Shown here piece by piece: positions 1 through 12,420 of a DNA stretch of 64,000 bases; the first letter of the stretch is position 1; the number at the start of each line of letters is the position of its first letter. The notes under the pieces were generated by a model. It ran no database searches, had not been told where the DNA came from, and worked only from the letters and a program-made list of their open reading frames with translations. Made by a program: the position numbers and the translations under genes. The stretch is from Anseranas semipalmata (taxonomy: Eukaryota > Chordata > Aves > Anseriformes > Anseranatidae), in assembly GCA_013399115.1 (NCBI GenBank), contig VXAA01003830.1, positions 934,208-998,207 on the forward strand. Direction: 5' to 3'.

Positions 1-1500
1 GTTCTTAGAGGATTATGAGACTCGCTTCGGTGATCTCTGCTTTAACTTCCCCCACAGAAAACAGCTGTGCGTTAGCCCTCCCCATGTATGGGCACTGACA
101 CTTCTTGGTTCGTGCTTACATCTCACACCAGGTTGTATAAACAGCGCGAGGCAGGCTGCATTGTGATTTTTTACATGCACACAAGCCCAGGCTCTTTTTT
201 TNCCTTATTTGCCTTTCAAATAAGCACGCGAGGCGCTTTAAATAAGGAGATCTGCACTGGAGAAGATTAGGAGGGGTAATCTCAAGCTCACAAAGGACTT
301 TCACGCACCCAGGAGCCATGGTAAGGGGACAGTGGCAGGCAGAGGAAGACACCGAGAAAATCTGGAACCCGAACTCGTGCCTTAGGAACTCCCCTGCTGG
401 TCCTGCATCCCCCCAGCGCGCTGTTGCTCCCGCTCACCCCAGCTGCTGAGCCAGCACGGGCGAGCTGCTCGATGCGAGCACCACAGCCCGCACGCAAAGC
501 AACGGCTCGCGCCCAGCGGCCTCTGGGGACAGAAACTGCTCCAGGGCCGGGGACTTCACAGCGACCACTCTTTGGCTCGGGAAACAGAAACCAGGAGCTT
601 GGAGCCGAAAACTTTGGATTCTGAAGATATTTTGGTGATGACATGCCCGACAGCTTAACCGCTGGTCTATTTTGAAGCTAAGCAATGTCCTCCAAAACTC
701 TCAGCTAAACAAATGTTTAAGGACATGACATGCTTCCATATTGGGACTGTGAATGCCGTCATTTATTTTGGGGTCCTTGGCTTTGTCCTAAGATTTCCTT
801 CTTCTGTCCTATCAGTTTATGGCTGTCTGGGCCAGAAGTGTCTGCATCTCTGGAAGGCTGGACATGAAGTGCTTTTAAGTCTTCACTGTTGAAGTCTGAC
901 ATGCAAGCATCACAGAAAGACAAAAAGGGGAAGAAAAAAAAAATCAGAACAAAACTCTGGGATATGCAAAAAAGCTCTATTTAAAACAAAACCAAAAAGA
1001 CAACCTGAAAAATGGTGTCAGGTGCACATTTCTGAAAGCCAAGCAGGGCTGAGCAGCCACGAAACCACAAGCCTTATAAAGGCACTCTCAGGCTCTCCCA
1101 GGTAACTGCAGGCTCTTGCTGCAAACCCCAGAGAGAGGAGAGCTTCCTTGTCCTGCTCCGCTCCGACAGGGAGAACCGGCAAGAATTTGCTACCACGGAA
1201 CGCAGCCTCATCTTACACTCCTCAGGATTAAAAAAAAAAAAAACAACAGCAAAACAGAACATGCCTAAAATGCTTCTGCTCCCGTCTAGACTTAGGCATC
1301 CCAAGGGATTAATCAGCTCCTTCTGTCCGAGCCGCGTGCTGGCCTGGCCAGCAAAGCGCCGTGGGTGGGAGGGGGACGCGCTGTGTCTGCCTGGGGACAC
1401 GGGCAGCCCGCTGCAGCTCCTGGGGGGGGCCCAGGAGGCTCCCCAGAAAAAGCCAAACCCAGCAGTAAGGCAAGAAAGCAGGCAATCCCTCGCAGGGAGG
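1..1500. other. Unique non-coding sequence
   Basis: No gene is recognised. There is one ambiguous base (N) at 202, inside a T-run. A moderately CpG-bearing stretch lies at about 440-560 and an A14 run at about 1230. Open frames on both strands overlap each other and show no domain. Confidence 0.7.
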
Positions 1501-2048
1501 TCATCACAGTATCACAGAATGGTTGAGCCACAAAGGGACCTCTGGGGTCCATCTGGTCCAACCCTTGCTCAAGCAGGGACACCCAGAGCTGGTACCCAGG
1601 ACCATGTCCAGGTGGCTTTTGAAGCTCTCCAAGGAGGGAGACTCTACAGCCTCTCTGAGCAACCTGTGCCAGTGCTCCCTCACCCACATGGTAAAGAAGT
1701 GCTTCCTGATGTTCAGATGGAACCTCTTGTGGTCCAGTTTGTGCCCACTGCCTCTTGTCCTGGCACTGGGCACCACTGAGAAGAGCCTGGCTCCATCCTC
1801 TTTGCACTCTCCCCTCAGGTATATATGGACACTGATGAGATCCTCCCTGGGCCTCTTCTCCAGGCTGAGCAGGCCCAGCTCTCTCAGCCTCTCCTCACAG
1901 GAGAGGTGCTCCAGGCCCTTCATCATCCTGGTGGCCCTCTGCTGGGCTCTCTCCAGTGTGCCCACATCTCTCGCGTACTGGGGAGCCAGAACTGGACACA
2001 GCACTCCAGTGCCGAGAAGAGCAGACAAGCACCTCATTTAGATCAGGG
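1501..2048 (-). repeat. CR1 LINE, 5'-truncated copy
   Basis: This is the 3' end of a chicken-repeat-1 (CR1) non-LTR retrotransposon inserted in minus orientation. Read on the minus strand it runs from within the reverse transcriptase coding region to the terminal octamer-type tail, seen on the plus strand as CACAGTATCACAGAAT at about 1505-1520. CR1 elements copy themselves by target-primed reverse transcription and are usually 5'-truncated, which fits the roughly 0.55 kb length against a full element of about 4.5 kb. Homology is clear to about 2010. It probably continues to about 2048 after a short internal deletion, since the bases after 2010 still resemble the next part of the CR1 consensus as I remember it. 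The coding frame is largely preserved, so this is not one of the oldest copies. Confidence 0.95.
1545..2010 (-). pseudogene. CR1 ORF2 fragment (reverse transcriptase C-terminal end)
   Basis: Within the CR1 copy, one minus-strand frame stays open for about 155 codons and matches the C-terminal end of CR1 ORF2 as known from birds. Recognisable stretches are APQYARDVGTLERAQQRATR near the left end of the protein, then GLEHLSCEERLRELGLLSLE, CKEDGARLFSVVPSARTRG, and FHLNIRKHFFT followed by REHWHRL. These lie downstream of the polymerase active site, so the endonuclease and catalytic YADD regions are absent. The fragment has no promoter or start codon of its own and cannot be functional. Compared with the consensus I remember, one codon is missing in the segment after LLSLEKR. 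Confidence 0.88.
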
Positions 2049-2221
2049 CAAAATCCCCCTGGCAATCTCTGGGCCTCCAGCTCTCTCTGGTGGAAAGGCT
2101 GGGCCGGGGCGGTGGGATGGCGCTGCGGTGGGATGATGATGTGGTGGGACACTGTGAGAAGCCCAACCAGAGGGGCAGGGACGAGCCTGCAGCTGCCGCT
2201 ACGAGGATTCCCACCGAGGAC

Positions 2222-2390
2222 CTAAATCATCTGAGCGGTTTAACGCGCTTAACTGCGTCTCCATTAAAACATGTTTCGTTATAATTGCAAACTGATCTCG
2301 GTAAGATAAGGCTATGGGGATTAGATACTGAAGTGATCTCATCCAGTTAACCAGCTATTAGCGTTACTTGTTCAAAATAAACGGCCAGAA
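2222..2390. promoter_or_regulatory. Candidate conserved non-coding element
   Basis: This AT-rich, non-repetitive block starts about 170 bases beyond the CR1 copy. It carries GATAAG at 2305-2310, GGATTA (OTX/PITX-type) at 2318-2323, ATAATTGC at 2281-2288 and ATTAGCG-type words near 2358. The texture, with no simple repeats and several developmental transcription-factor words close together, resembles vertebrate conserved enhancers. No alignment is available, so this is a suggestion only. Confidence 0.3.
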
Positions 2391-3289
2391 AGCAGCCCAG
2401 CCTCTCCAGCAGGCCCCACCACCAGGTCCACCAGCCCCAGAGCCCGTTTTCCTGCAGATGCTTGTCCCCTTTCAGCACGGCAGGCTGAGCAGCAACAACT
2501 CGTCGGGGCAAAAAGAGGAAAAGCACACACATAAAAAAAATAGCTCTCGCTATAAAATCTCACCAGGAACTTTTTCAATAGGTATCAAGAGCTCTCGAGC
2601 TTTTTTAAGATCTAGGAAGTGGTGGGAGAGGAAGAGGGCAGGGGGAGCTCGGCAGCACATTACAATGCATTTGTATTAGAGCCTCTCGGAGGGGTGGCTG
2701 GGGATTTTTTATGATTTTACAAGAATCCCTTGTACACAGAAAAACTCGAAATGACTCAGAGATATCTGACTTATGAAATCTTGTAAACTTCAGCCCATAA
2801 TGGAAAATTCTGGGCAGGAAAACATCTGTGTTGATTTAGGTATCAGTGAAACCAAATGTGTTCTATAAGTAGCAGCACTCCAGTAACAAAAACCACAAAA
2901 AAGGGGCACAAAAAGCTCCCATCACCTTGTACCGGATTCAGATCTCAGTTGCACAGACACAAATGCAGAGGAAACACCGCTGACTTCAAAGGGAACGGTG
3001 CTTCAGACTTACACCGGGGCTCGGAGATTAGCGCCTGGCCTTTTAGCTGGCTATGTGAGAGGCACATAAAACAGAGACGGGAGAGATCCAGCCCTAGGGG
3101 GATGCACGCTGGCTGAGGAAAGCCGTACGGGCTTATAGAACAACCCGCCCGAGTGACACCGAGCCACGAGCCAGCGGTGCGACCGGGGACGTTACGCTGT
3201 GCAGAGCCAAGCGTGTGCCTGCTTCCCACCTCCCGCTTGCCTTCCGAAGGCTGTATCTGCTGAACCCGAATTAGCAGCTTCCATACGTT

Positions 3290-3660
3290 GTAAATTTTAA
3301 GCGCAAGGAACATTTCAAACCCAATCCTCCTACCAGTCGGTAGATGTCCAACATGAAACTACACGATTCAATTTATTAAATAACCTCAAGGAAGTTTCTC
3401 AGAGACTGTCATACATATTCAGTCAGAGCAGTGGAGGAACTTTAAAGGCTAATATTCCCGATAATCTGGTGCTTAGGTTAATGTTCCCGAACTTTTTGCT
3501 CATTAGAAATCAGCTGTTCTCAACATGAAGACCTCTTATAGATAGGTACAGGAGTATTGGGTATTTAATACTCAAAGCTAATTTTTAATATCATGTGTAT
3601 CAAAATGATAATATCTACTTCTCACACAGCTAATTGAGCTCTAGTGGAGACACAAAATCC
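3290..3660. promoter_or_regulatory. Candidate conserved non-coding element
   Basis: About 370 bases of unique AT-rich sequence have several AT-core words: CAATTTATTAAATAA near 3369, GGCTAATATTCCCGATAATC near 3447, GCTAATTTTTAATATC near 3577 and GCTAATTGAG near 3628. It is bounded by GC-richer, CpG-bearing sequence on both sides. It may be regulatory; there is no direct evidence of function. Confidence 0.25.
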
Positions 3661-5799
3661 GACAGCCCTGCACCGACAGGAAGGTGCTCCTCACCGCACC
3701 CGGCAGAAGCGATCTCGAAGTTCACGTGCCAAGAAGCAAATCTCAGCATGACGAAAACTGTGACTCGAACCTGAAACGCAAAAATGTAATTTAAAATGGT
3801 CTCTCAGCTGACAGCTGCAGACAGCCATCCTCCTGATGTGACATCCTTCGTGACAGCAACAGTCCAGAAGCCAAAAGTAACACAGAAGAGAGCAGTGTAT
3901 AAGAGTAACAGTGATTATAGAAGGCTCCCTGCGTAAAGAAGCTTTCTGTGATCAGTATTAACCCTGGGAGAGAGGGAAGGGGTGCTACACCCCAAACAAA
4001 GAAGCCAGGCGGAGATCTGCCCCCGACCTCAGCAGCAGGACGCTGAGCCCAGGAGGCTCCCAGCAGGGACCCGTGGCCACCCCACGCGTCCCCGTGCCAC
4101 GCAGCAACATGGGGTCGTCTTCCTCTTCCTCCTCGCGTCTCCTGGCAGGCGCCCAGAGGTTAACCAGCACGGGGAGGGCAATGTCCCGAGCACCCCAGGA
4201 AGGATGCCGCTGTCCTCACCTGCTGTGTCAGAGCCCTTGGAGCTGTGGGCAAGCTCGGTCCTCCGCCCTCTTCCCCGTCTCCTCGGTTAGCAGTTACGGA
4301 GCGTTTTCTCCTTGGTTTCATTACTTTAGCTATCGCAGGGAGCTTTTTCGGTGCGTTGCAGTTTACAACAGCAGCCAAAGTGACTTTGGACTATTTGCAT
4401 ACTGATTTATAATTAAAAATGGAAAAATATTCCCAACAGGGCAGTTTTAAATTCTGGCAATCTTTTTCCCCTGTAACATTAACAGGTAAAATGCCATAAA
4501 TCCTCATCTCCTTTCACACTGACAACAGCAGAGCCTTGCCCTGTGCAACAGGAGCGTCTGGAAACCAATTCATCTTCCATCCACGGTCCCCCAAAAGAAG
4601 CACGGGGCTGGCAGCAGGAGCGCAGGGCCGCTCTCTCCTGCACCAGCAACCCAGCCAGAAGCTTCCCTGAGCCCAAGGGCCACCGGCACAGACAGGAGGG
4701 CCGACGCATTCACAGCCAGGTCAGCCCGGGAGGCGAAAGGGCAGGGGGAGAGGGGACAGGGTTCAAGGCGAGCCCCACGCCAGCCTCAGACTCCCTCCTC
4801 CAGATGCAAAGCTGCCTCCAACGTGTAGACAGAAGGGATTGCTATGGTGCCTGGCTTGGCTGCCGATTTAGACAAGTCATGTGACTTCAGAGCGTTTCAA
4901 GTGCCCCGTCTGCCAACAGGTAAATCTCACCGCCACGGGGAGGTCCTGAAGCCAGCAGGATGGGGCTGGCGTCCGCTGGCGCTGCTAGTAGCACGAGGGT
5001 GCTTTAAAATGCCTGACTTAGCTGCTCTCTTCTCGTGTTTGCATCAGAACCTCTGCAGAGACAGACACTAATTAGCTTTGACTAATTCATGAAGAAAAAA
5101 GCTAATTAGCAACCCTCCAAACTTTGGACGACCTCTCTTCCTGATGCTTGCTGTTGCAGCCCATGAGCATCCGTAAATTCTCTCCTCGCGCAAGGAGAAA
5201 GGATGCCTCCTGCCCCGTCCCGAGGCCGGCCAGCCCTACGTGCCTTCCCCCTGTACCCCACATCCCGAACTCGGGAAGGTTTCCTGCCCTCCTCCTCGCG
5301 GGGCACCGGCTCTGCGGAGCCCTGCCCTTTCGGGGGGACCTCAGGCAGACAAATGTTCCCAAAATGCACGCGCTGCACCCACGCCCGATCCCCGGGCAAG
5401 GGCCGTGCGTGGAGAGGTGAGCCCAGCGGCTTGCGAACAGCACTCAGGCATACACGAACAGCACAAACACTGCCGTTACAGATTTAGGCTAAAAGTGAAA
5501 CGTTTACCTTGGCATGAAAGCCCGAGCTATTCTTTCCTAAAATTTTCCCAGTAAAAAGAATTTATTTGCATTGCAAGACGCTTGAAGAGCTTATATTGGC
5601 CGGTACCACTGATGCTGCGGTATCAGACGCCGCTTGCTGAGGCTGCCCGTCCATTCGGGTTGGAATTTCAAAACGTCTGGACTGGAATCAGCTCTTCCCA
5701 CCCCAATTTTTCTCTCTGATAACATTGTATTAGCCATCTACTTTACCTCTGCGTTTCCTGGATGAATTAAAAAACAAAATTACTGAGAAATGTGTGTTA

Positions 5800-6230
5800 G
5801 AAGGCTTCAGCTTCACGATTCCCAGTTAAAATAAATTTGAAGACATGATTAACATTGAATGCATTGATCTATCTATTTATCCAGGAAGATGATGTTTTAA
5901 TATACCCAGGCCAAACGGTAATTCATGTGCAAACATATTTGAATTGAAAAATGAAAGTCAACCATGAATTATTCTACTCTCCATCATATTTACAAAAGCA
6001 GCTATGGCCATTTCTAGCCGGCTAAATCATAGCATCATCCCTAGATATACGCAGTGATATATCTAATTGAACCTTCCAGCTTTTTCTGGCTCGTCTTTAA
6101 CATGGTTTTTTAATGTGTTCACTCAATCTACACTTGATTTCTTAAAAATTGTATGTTTGATATCTGTTTCGCCTGCAATCCTTAGGAATGCAGATAAAAT
6201 TACCACAGCTGAAAAAGACAAACAATTGTC
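5800..6230. promoter_or_regulatory. Candidate conserved non-coding element
   Basis: This long AT-rich unique block has frequent homeodomain-like and related words (GATTAAC, GGTAATTCATGTG, CATGAATTATTC, CTAAATCATAGC, TCTAATTGAAC). It follows a CpG-bearing stretch (about 5170-5415) and contains no simple repeats. Open frames here (for example near 6067-6396) are typical of AT-rich non-coding DNA and show no domain. Confidence 0.25.
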
Positions 6231-6924
6231 TCTTTTCTCAGCCTGTTTATTTTGTATATACTCTGCTTCCCCATTTCTTCTGAATCTCTGGCAGTTTCTT
6301 TGTTTTCTGTGTGTTGTCTTTCACATAGCAACAGAAGAAAGAGCAGGGATAAAGAGGAAAAAAAACTTCACATGGGAAAATATGAGCTACTCTTGAATCC
6401 AAAGAACTTGGTACACTCAGAAGAGCTAATTAACAAACTAAATAACATACTCTGGAAGCAAACGCTGACGCACAAACACAAAACAAGGAATGAGAATCTG
6501 GAGGTCGTGGCGAATCACAACATAAACATGAGTCAACAAAGTAATGCTGTTCCAAAAAACAAACAAAATCCTGAATTTTAGGAAAATGAGTGGCATACAT
6601 AAAAACTGGGAGATAATTGCTCAGTCACATTCCTGCGTCCAGGCTCAGACAATGCATTTCAGATAGATACAGCAGCAGACAAATTTAAAACAGCCCAGAC
6701 CCTGAACAGAAGAATAAAAGTCACAAGAGATTTAAGAAATTTAACCGATGACCAAAGGAAAATAGAATTAGACGTACAAAGTCTAATATAAGAGAGGGCT
6801 GCAAAATAAAAAAGTTAAGCTAAATAGAAATTGAATTTAAGTATATAAAAAACTTGAAGATTTCTATGTCCAATGGTGGACAGACAAAAACATCTCCAAA
6901 TGCAGCAAAAAGCATTTTTGTTGG

Positions 6925-7050
6925 ATACCAAGGGAAAAATAACTCAATATTAAGGGTAGTGAAACACTGGAACAAGGCTTCCTAAACCCGCTGCAATATT
7001 AACTTCATGGAAGTTTTCAACAGCAGCTTAGACAAATGAGATCAGGGCAA
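6925..7050 (+). repeat. Decayed CR1 LINE fragment (probable)
   Basis: Plus-strand words such as GGTAGTGAAACACTGGAACA, then CTTCCTAAACCCGCTG, then CATGGAAGTTTTCAACAGC and TTAGACAAATGAG follow, in order, the CR1 coding region around the HWNRLP...VESPSLE...FK segment. No octamer tail is visible and substitutions and small gaps are frequent, so this would be an old, 3'-incomplete copy. The boundaries are uncertain. AT-rich sequence at 6600-6920 may include more of the same element, but I could not follow it. Confidence 0.55.
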
Positions 7051-10000
7051 GACTTTTTCTTGTCCCAGTGCCAGAAACTGGATCATTTCTTGCAAATGCG
7101 TGTCACTGCTCTGGGATTCTTATGAAAACGGAGTCCTGCTCCACAAGGGAGGCTGAGGATGGAGCGGTAATACAGGTAGCAACAACCCGGGGCAGAACAA
7201 ACAAACAATCCAACAAGAGTGAATCACGCCTGTCCAGCACCTCTTCAGATCCTGGGCAGGATAACAGTTTGTGTCTCACAAGAGACATTCATTGCCTGGC
7301 CAACTCACTGACGTTATCCCATGCCAAGATCCTGCAGAAACGTATTACTATATTTAGGTAAGCATCCAAACCTGACAAATAAATGTTTCATCAGCAATCG
7401 CCATTAGCAAGGATGGAAGAGCACAGATCTCCGCCGCAGATACATATCTGTTCCTGGAAACAAAAATCCCCAACCAAACTGCAGGAAAGTTGTACTGTGG
7501 GTCCCTGCTTGCTTCATGGACCACAAGCGACTGCAAAAGTCCCAGGTTTCCATCTCCTGGCTGCGCCGCGCTGCAAGGCAGCTGCCCTGTGCCCAAGGCA
7601 CCGGCTCGGAGCGCTGCTCCAGCGGAGCCTAATCTCACTCCTTGCCACACCTGATCCCCCCGCAGAGCCCGCAGAAAATACCCAATTCATTATGTCCACT
7701 CCATTCCCGGAGGTGATTGAAATAAAAAGCTGTTCTGGCAGAAAAGCTTAGGAAATGAAACACGAGAGAGATGGGGAAAGAGAAGGAGAAAAATAGAAAT
7801 CAAGAATAGAAAAAAGCACTCAACCAGGTGGATGGAATGAGTCCAGAATTACTTATAGCTCCAGAACTGAGAGAAAAAGAAGAAAATGAACACCTGGGCA
7901 TATTGTGAGATTAAAAGTATATTTAGTGTGTGTGTCCCAAAAAGGGCAAGTCATAGATATGAACCATGGACTGAGAAAAGAAACTCTACTTCCCACAAAG
8001 ATGGAATCTCAGTATTTAAGTTCAGGAAAGAAGTATTTATTCATGAAAATAGCTTTTTCCTTCCCTGCCAGAAGTAATGAAGATAACACTCAAAATCTAG
8101 CACCTGCACATGATTACCGGTTATTTAACCACAATCAAAATATTTTTAAAAATGTAAATGAATTACACTGACGGACAGAAATGCCAGTTGTAGCCAAACC
8201 TCCCCGTGAAATTCCCTCCGTGAAGCTGGGATTGCCACGGGCTATAATTTAAAAATTGTCGATGTCTGAGGTCCCAAGTATTTTCCCACACAAAATCCAA
8301 AGAGATCCAAGATTTGTATGCTCTGTGGCAACCATGAGCACGGGCACCAGACCTGAGAAGGTACAACCTGGGAAGAGCAGAACAGAGGCTGGTTGCCCAG
8401 TACTTTGGTGGTATTTTAGCACCCCTCCATCCTACTGTTGTTCCTTTTTACTCTGTTTTTTAAGAAGAAGGAGTTATCAAGAGTGCTGACTGTGCTTGAT
8501 TAACAATGAATTAGCAAACTACATCTAAACTGAGTCTACTAAATTGAATCAAGCCTCCTTCTTTCCTTATCTACAGGGAGATGTTCTGGTCCAACTGATG
8601 TTGACTAGCTGTAACACTCTGCCCTCCTAAAACACCTTCTAGTCCTCAAAGGGAAAAAACAATGCACAAACACTAGGTGCTCACTCTGGTGCTCCAGGCA
8701 GGCAGGTAGAGAAGCCTAGCAGAGCCAAAACGGCAGGGCATTGGCCTCCCAAGACCTCAAACCCAACAGCTTTTTCCCATGGTGGAGCTGCAGCTCTGCA
8801 GCAAGCACCGATGAGGTGGGCTGCAGGTCCTCCGCACACGGCGTGCACCAGCTCGCGTGAAACCTGACACAGGGACTGCTGACTGGATGCTCTTCTGCAT
8901 GACTTTTCATCGAGGGGGGATCTGGTGTCAGTTTTCGGCGGTTGTGTTACAAAAGGAGTTGGAGTGACTTGGTTGAGACAGTTAGATACGGGTGGTGCAG
9001 AGGTAAACGGGCCGCTCCCTCATCTAATCCAGGAACTGAAAACACCTCTTTAAAAGAGTATAATCTGTTATTAATAAAACTTCAAAGGCCTGCTGACATG
9101 CCCAAACACACACAGAAAATGAGATTTTGCAACTGCACGGCGTTCGAGGCTAGCGCCTGCTAACACCCAGCCAAGACCCAGTACGGAGAGCGGGAGCGGA
9201 CGGCTCTGTGCAAACACACAGACATCAGCCACCCTAAAATCTGCCTCGTGTCCCCTGCCCCTTAGCTACCCTGCCAACTTTTTCACTGTTTTAACATCAC
9301 ATTTTCCTATTTTTAAGAACCTGCTTCCTGTAGCTATAGGAAAGACCTATGCAAACAACAAGGGGAAGCTGACGACACCGGGGAAAGAGTGAAGCTGGCT
9401 GACGAACGTGCAATAGATCAGCTGAAAAACAGCGATCTCTTTCCTCTCAACTCATGCAGTTACAATAAATTCCTGTAAAACAGGAACGGAGGAAAACAGA
9501 GCACACGCAACGTAACACCGGGACTTGCTGCTGCTGCTGTCAGGCTGGCCGCGCTCCTCCTTTACCGGGGCTTAACCTCAGCCTTCAGAAAGGGCGCTGG
9601 CGAAGTTAAAACACGTTTAATTCAAAACCCAAACAAACTTCTCTTTCTGGCTTGCAAATATTACATCACTGAGGTAAGGGATTGGCAATACTATTAAGTA
9701 ACTCCTGGAGGCCAGGAGCTGAGGTTCTTTAATCCCGGAGGCTACCTGGAAGTAAGCTTCGGGCGCTGGTCCCCAAGGGACAACCCCTCATGGCAGCTTA
9801 CTCCAGGCTCCTTGGCACATCCTTCATGCCACAGGTTGTGAGACAAACCCGTACCGGAGGGCAGGACCAGTACCAACCAGGGTCATACTGGGGCAGACAG
9901 CTGAGAGCGCAGGTGTTCTGGTGTTGGGACTGCTCTTTTGGAGGCGTTGTCCTCTACCAGGACAAGCTATGTCACTACAGAGTAAACCACACGAGTTACT

Positions 10001-12420
10001 TTTCAACAGGATTCAGCCAGTCTGCTGGGCTCATGGCTGCACAGCCTGTTATTGCCATAAAAATGATGAAAAATCAAGTTGGTGGCATTCACCAGGGGTG
10101 GTCCAGGACCAGGGTTATGTGGGCATGGGAATCGGCAGGTGTGACTCCAGTGCTGGGAAGATTATTTATAAAGCCCTCTTTGGTGCACCTTGATTTAATC
10201 AGATATAGTTTGAATATCCCAAGATGTATTAATTAGCATTGCCGCACAAGTGCAACTGAAGAAGCAAAATGTTTGTCGTTTGCACGGGCTGAGTATTTGT
10301 TTAAAACATTCTTGGTATCATTAGGATCTAATCAAAACATAGTGCATGATAGTTATGCAGGAAATACAAAAAAAAAAAAAAACAAAAACCTGCCTGCTGC
10401 TTAAGTATCCAGTTTTCTAATAATATTGCAGTAATGTCTTGACAGATAATTGGCTTCCAGTTATAATGGAATTCCTTATCTAAGTTGGTAAAATTACCTA
10501 TTGGTCTTTTCAAAAGACAAGGGAAGGTTGGGAAGGAAATGCTAATTCTCTCCAGCATGGAGAGATTTAATCGGGAAGATAAGAAAAGATATATCACCTG
10601 ACTTCTTTTGGGAAAAAAAAAAAAAGTGATTGAGGTAAGTTTTACGAAGGCTCCAACCCATTTGGAAAACTATGCAAGTGCAATTTTAAATTAAAACTTA
10701 TAATAAATTGATTCATAACAGCTGTATTTTTTGTAATGACGTGTTTCAAGGTCTCTGCACGTAGAATACCTGATTTAAGTTTTACAGAGGTACAGAAAGT
10801 ACAAAATATTTAACTGGATTTCAAACTGTTACTAATTATGATCTCTCCTTTCCCATTTACTACAAAGAATGGATAAAGGGCTACATTTTCACTTTCTTCA
10901 TGACTGTTTTTTTTTTATTATTATTATTTTTGGTTGTCCCAAATCCAGGACACTACAAAGTGACTCAGTTTCCCAAATCCTGCACACCCAACCTTGGAAA
11001 AGCAGAGACGTTCAGAAGATCCCAAAGTGGTCTTTGAGAATCACGTTGCTTTTGAATTTAAGCAAAAGGATTTTAGGGACTATCGAATGTCCTTACACTG
11101 TGAACAATGCAAAAACCTGAAAGCGCTCAAGCAGCCCGTGCAGCTCCCGACCTCCACCCATGCAAACCTGCATTTCCAGTCTTTGTGGCTTCAGTCCGTC
11201 TGCAGCCTTTGGTTTCTGTTGGTCAGTCCACACGCGGAAATGCACGATCAAAGAGCTGTACTGCAAGTTACTTTCAAGAAGATCTTAGTCTTCAAGGTGT
11301 CTTGTTAATTACAATTGCCTAGCAATACAGATAAAAGATACTGCCCCCAACTGAAGCGTGCACCTGAGCTAGATCTAAAATTTCCCAACGCTTTTAACAG
11401 AAGTCTTTTTAACACTTTGTGTTTTGTAATAAATCAAGACATCACTTTTTTCTTATTGTTTTAGGCAAAACGCTTCTTTAAATGTCAGCTTTTCTGATAC
11501 AATAGTATTAATACTCTAATACCAAAGCTAAGCCATGACTTTAACACATCTCATTAGAAGTGCAACAAACCTTGCTTACCTTCTTCCAAAAGTGTTCAGG
11601 CTTTCCTCTCTGATCTTTTCCTGAGTGTTCTGAATTTTACCTCACCTGGGACATAACATTTCGGAAACATACTTATCTCTTGTTGAGATGCCCGTCTAAG
11701 GAGGAATCCCTAGGTGAAGTCTTAAGTTTTCCCACCGGTTACTAAGCGTAAGCAAGTACAAAGCAGACACTTCAATGTGACCACAGGAGGGGCTGGAGAT
11801 GTGGGATGTGGAGAAGACAAACCTACTTTGTTAGCACTTCTAGGTAATTCTGTACTATGAAAAACAGAACAGTCAGCTAAAACCACTAGCTACTTGCAGA
11901 GTACAGATGATATCAATAGAAACTACATAATTTACTAGTTTTGAGAGTTGTGTCCTTTCGTGGAAACAAAACTAAACGGGGTGATAATTTCTGAGTAGTG
12001 GAATTTGTTTAATGCTCGTTATCATGCTTTGATAGAAATGGTTTCTAGCCACAAAATCTCACGTCAAACCTGGGCCCTGGTGTGAGGCTCCAAGCGACAC
12101 GTTCTTGCTGTGCAGCTGACAACCACAAGTCCATTCGAGATCTCCATCTGGAGAGAGAAACCAGCTGCTCTCCCTCCCTCCCTCAGGTATTCAGACAGTT
12201 TGAATCCAAATGTTTGGTTCAGGTCTGCCCTCCTCACCAGGAGGGTAAGCCAAATAAGTCCAAACAGAGCAAGTATTTGCAAGTGACCTAAAAAAAAAAA
12301 AAGAAACCTGTAGCACTCAATAGAGTGCTGTACAAACATATACAACTCAGAATCTGTTCTTCTGGAGGACTTCCTACCTGATAATTTCTGTGTACTTTAT
12401 TAACATTCAAGTTTCAGAAC
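7051..12420. other. Unique non-coding sequence
   Basis: Mostly AT-rich and without recognisable mobile elements. AT-rich, motif-bearing stretches at about 10190-10340 (TGTATTAATTAGCATTGCC) and 10640-10830 could be conserved but are less distinctive than those listed. A 148-codon frame at 9790-10236 has no domain and overlaps frames in other phases. Confidence 0.65.
10368..10382. repeat. A15 homopolymer
   Basis: Fifteen A in an AT-rich block. There is no retroposon body beside it that I can identify. Similar runs lie at 12290-12302, 17625-17639, 25640-25655 and 32751-32763, again without recognisable bodies. Confidence 0.93.

Larger units (their letters stand above)
2049..6924. other. Unique non-coding sequence, alternating AT-rich and CpG-bearing blocks
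   Basis: It holds the candidate regulatory blocks listed separately at 2222, 3290 and 5800. GC-richer stretches lie at about 3980-4300, 4540-4780 and 5170-5415. They open long frames on both strands but show no splice-site pattern or recognisable protein. From 6350 to 6920 the sequence is A-rich on the plus strand and may include unrecognisable old repeat. Confidence 0.65.

Noticed and set aside
1261..1779. 172-codon plus-strand frame, and the plus-strand frame 1523-2041
   Set aside because: Both are largely antisense readings of the CR1 reverse-transcriptase fragment.
9790..10236. 148-codon plus-strand frame
   Set aside because: No domain, no conserved-looking segment and no splice sites at plausible positions.
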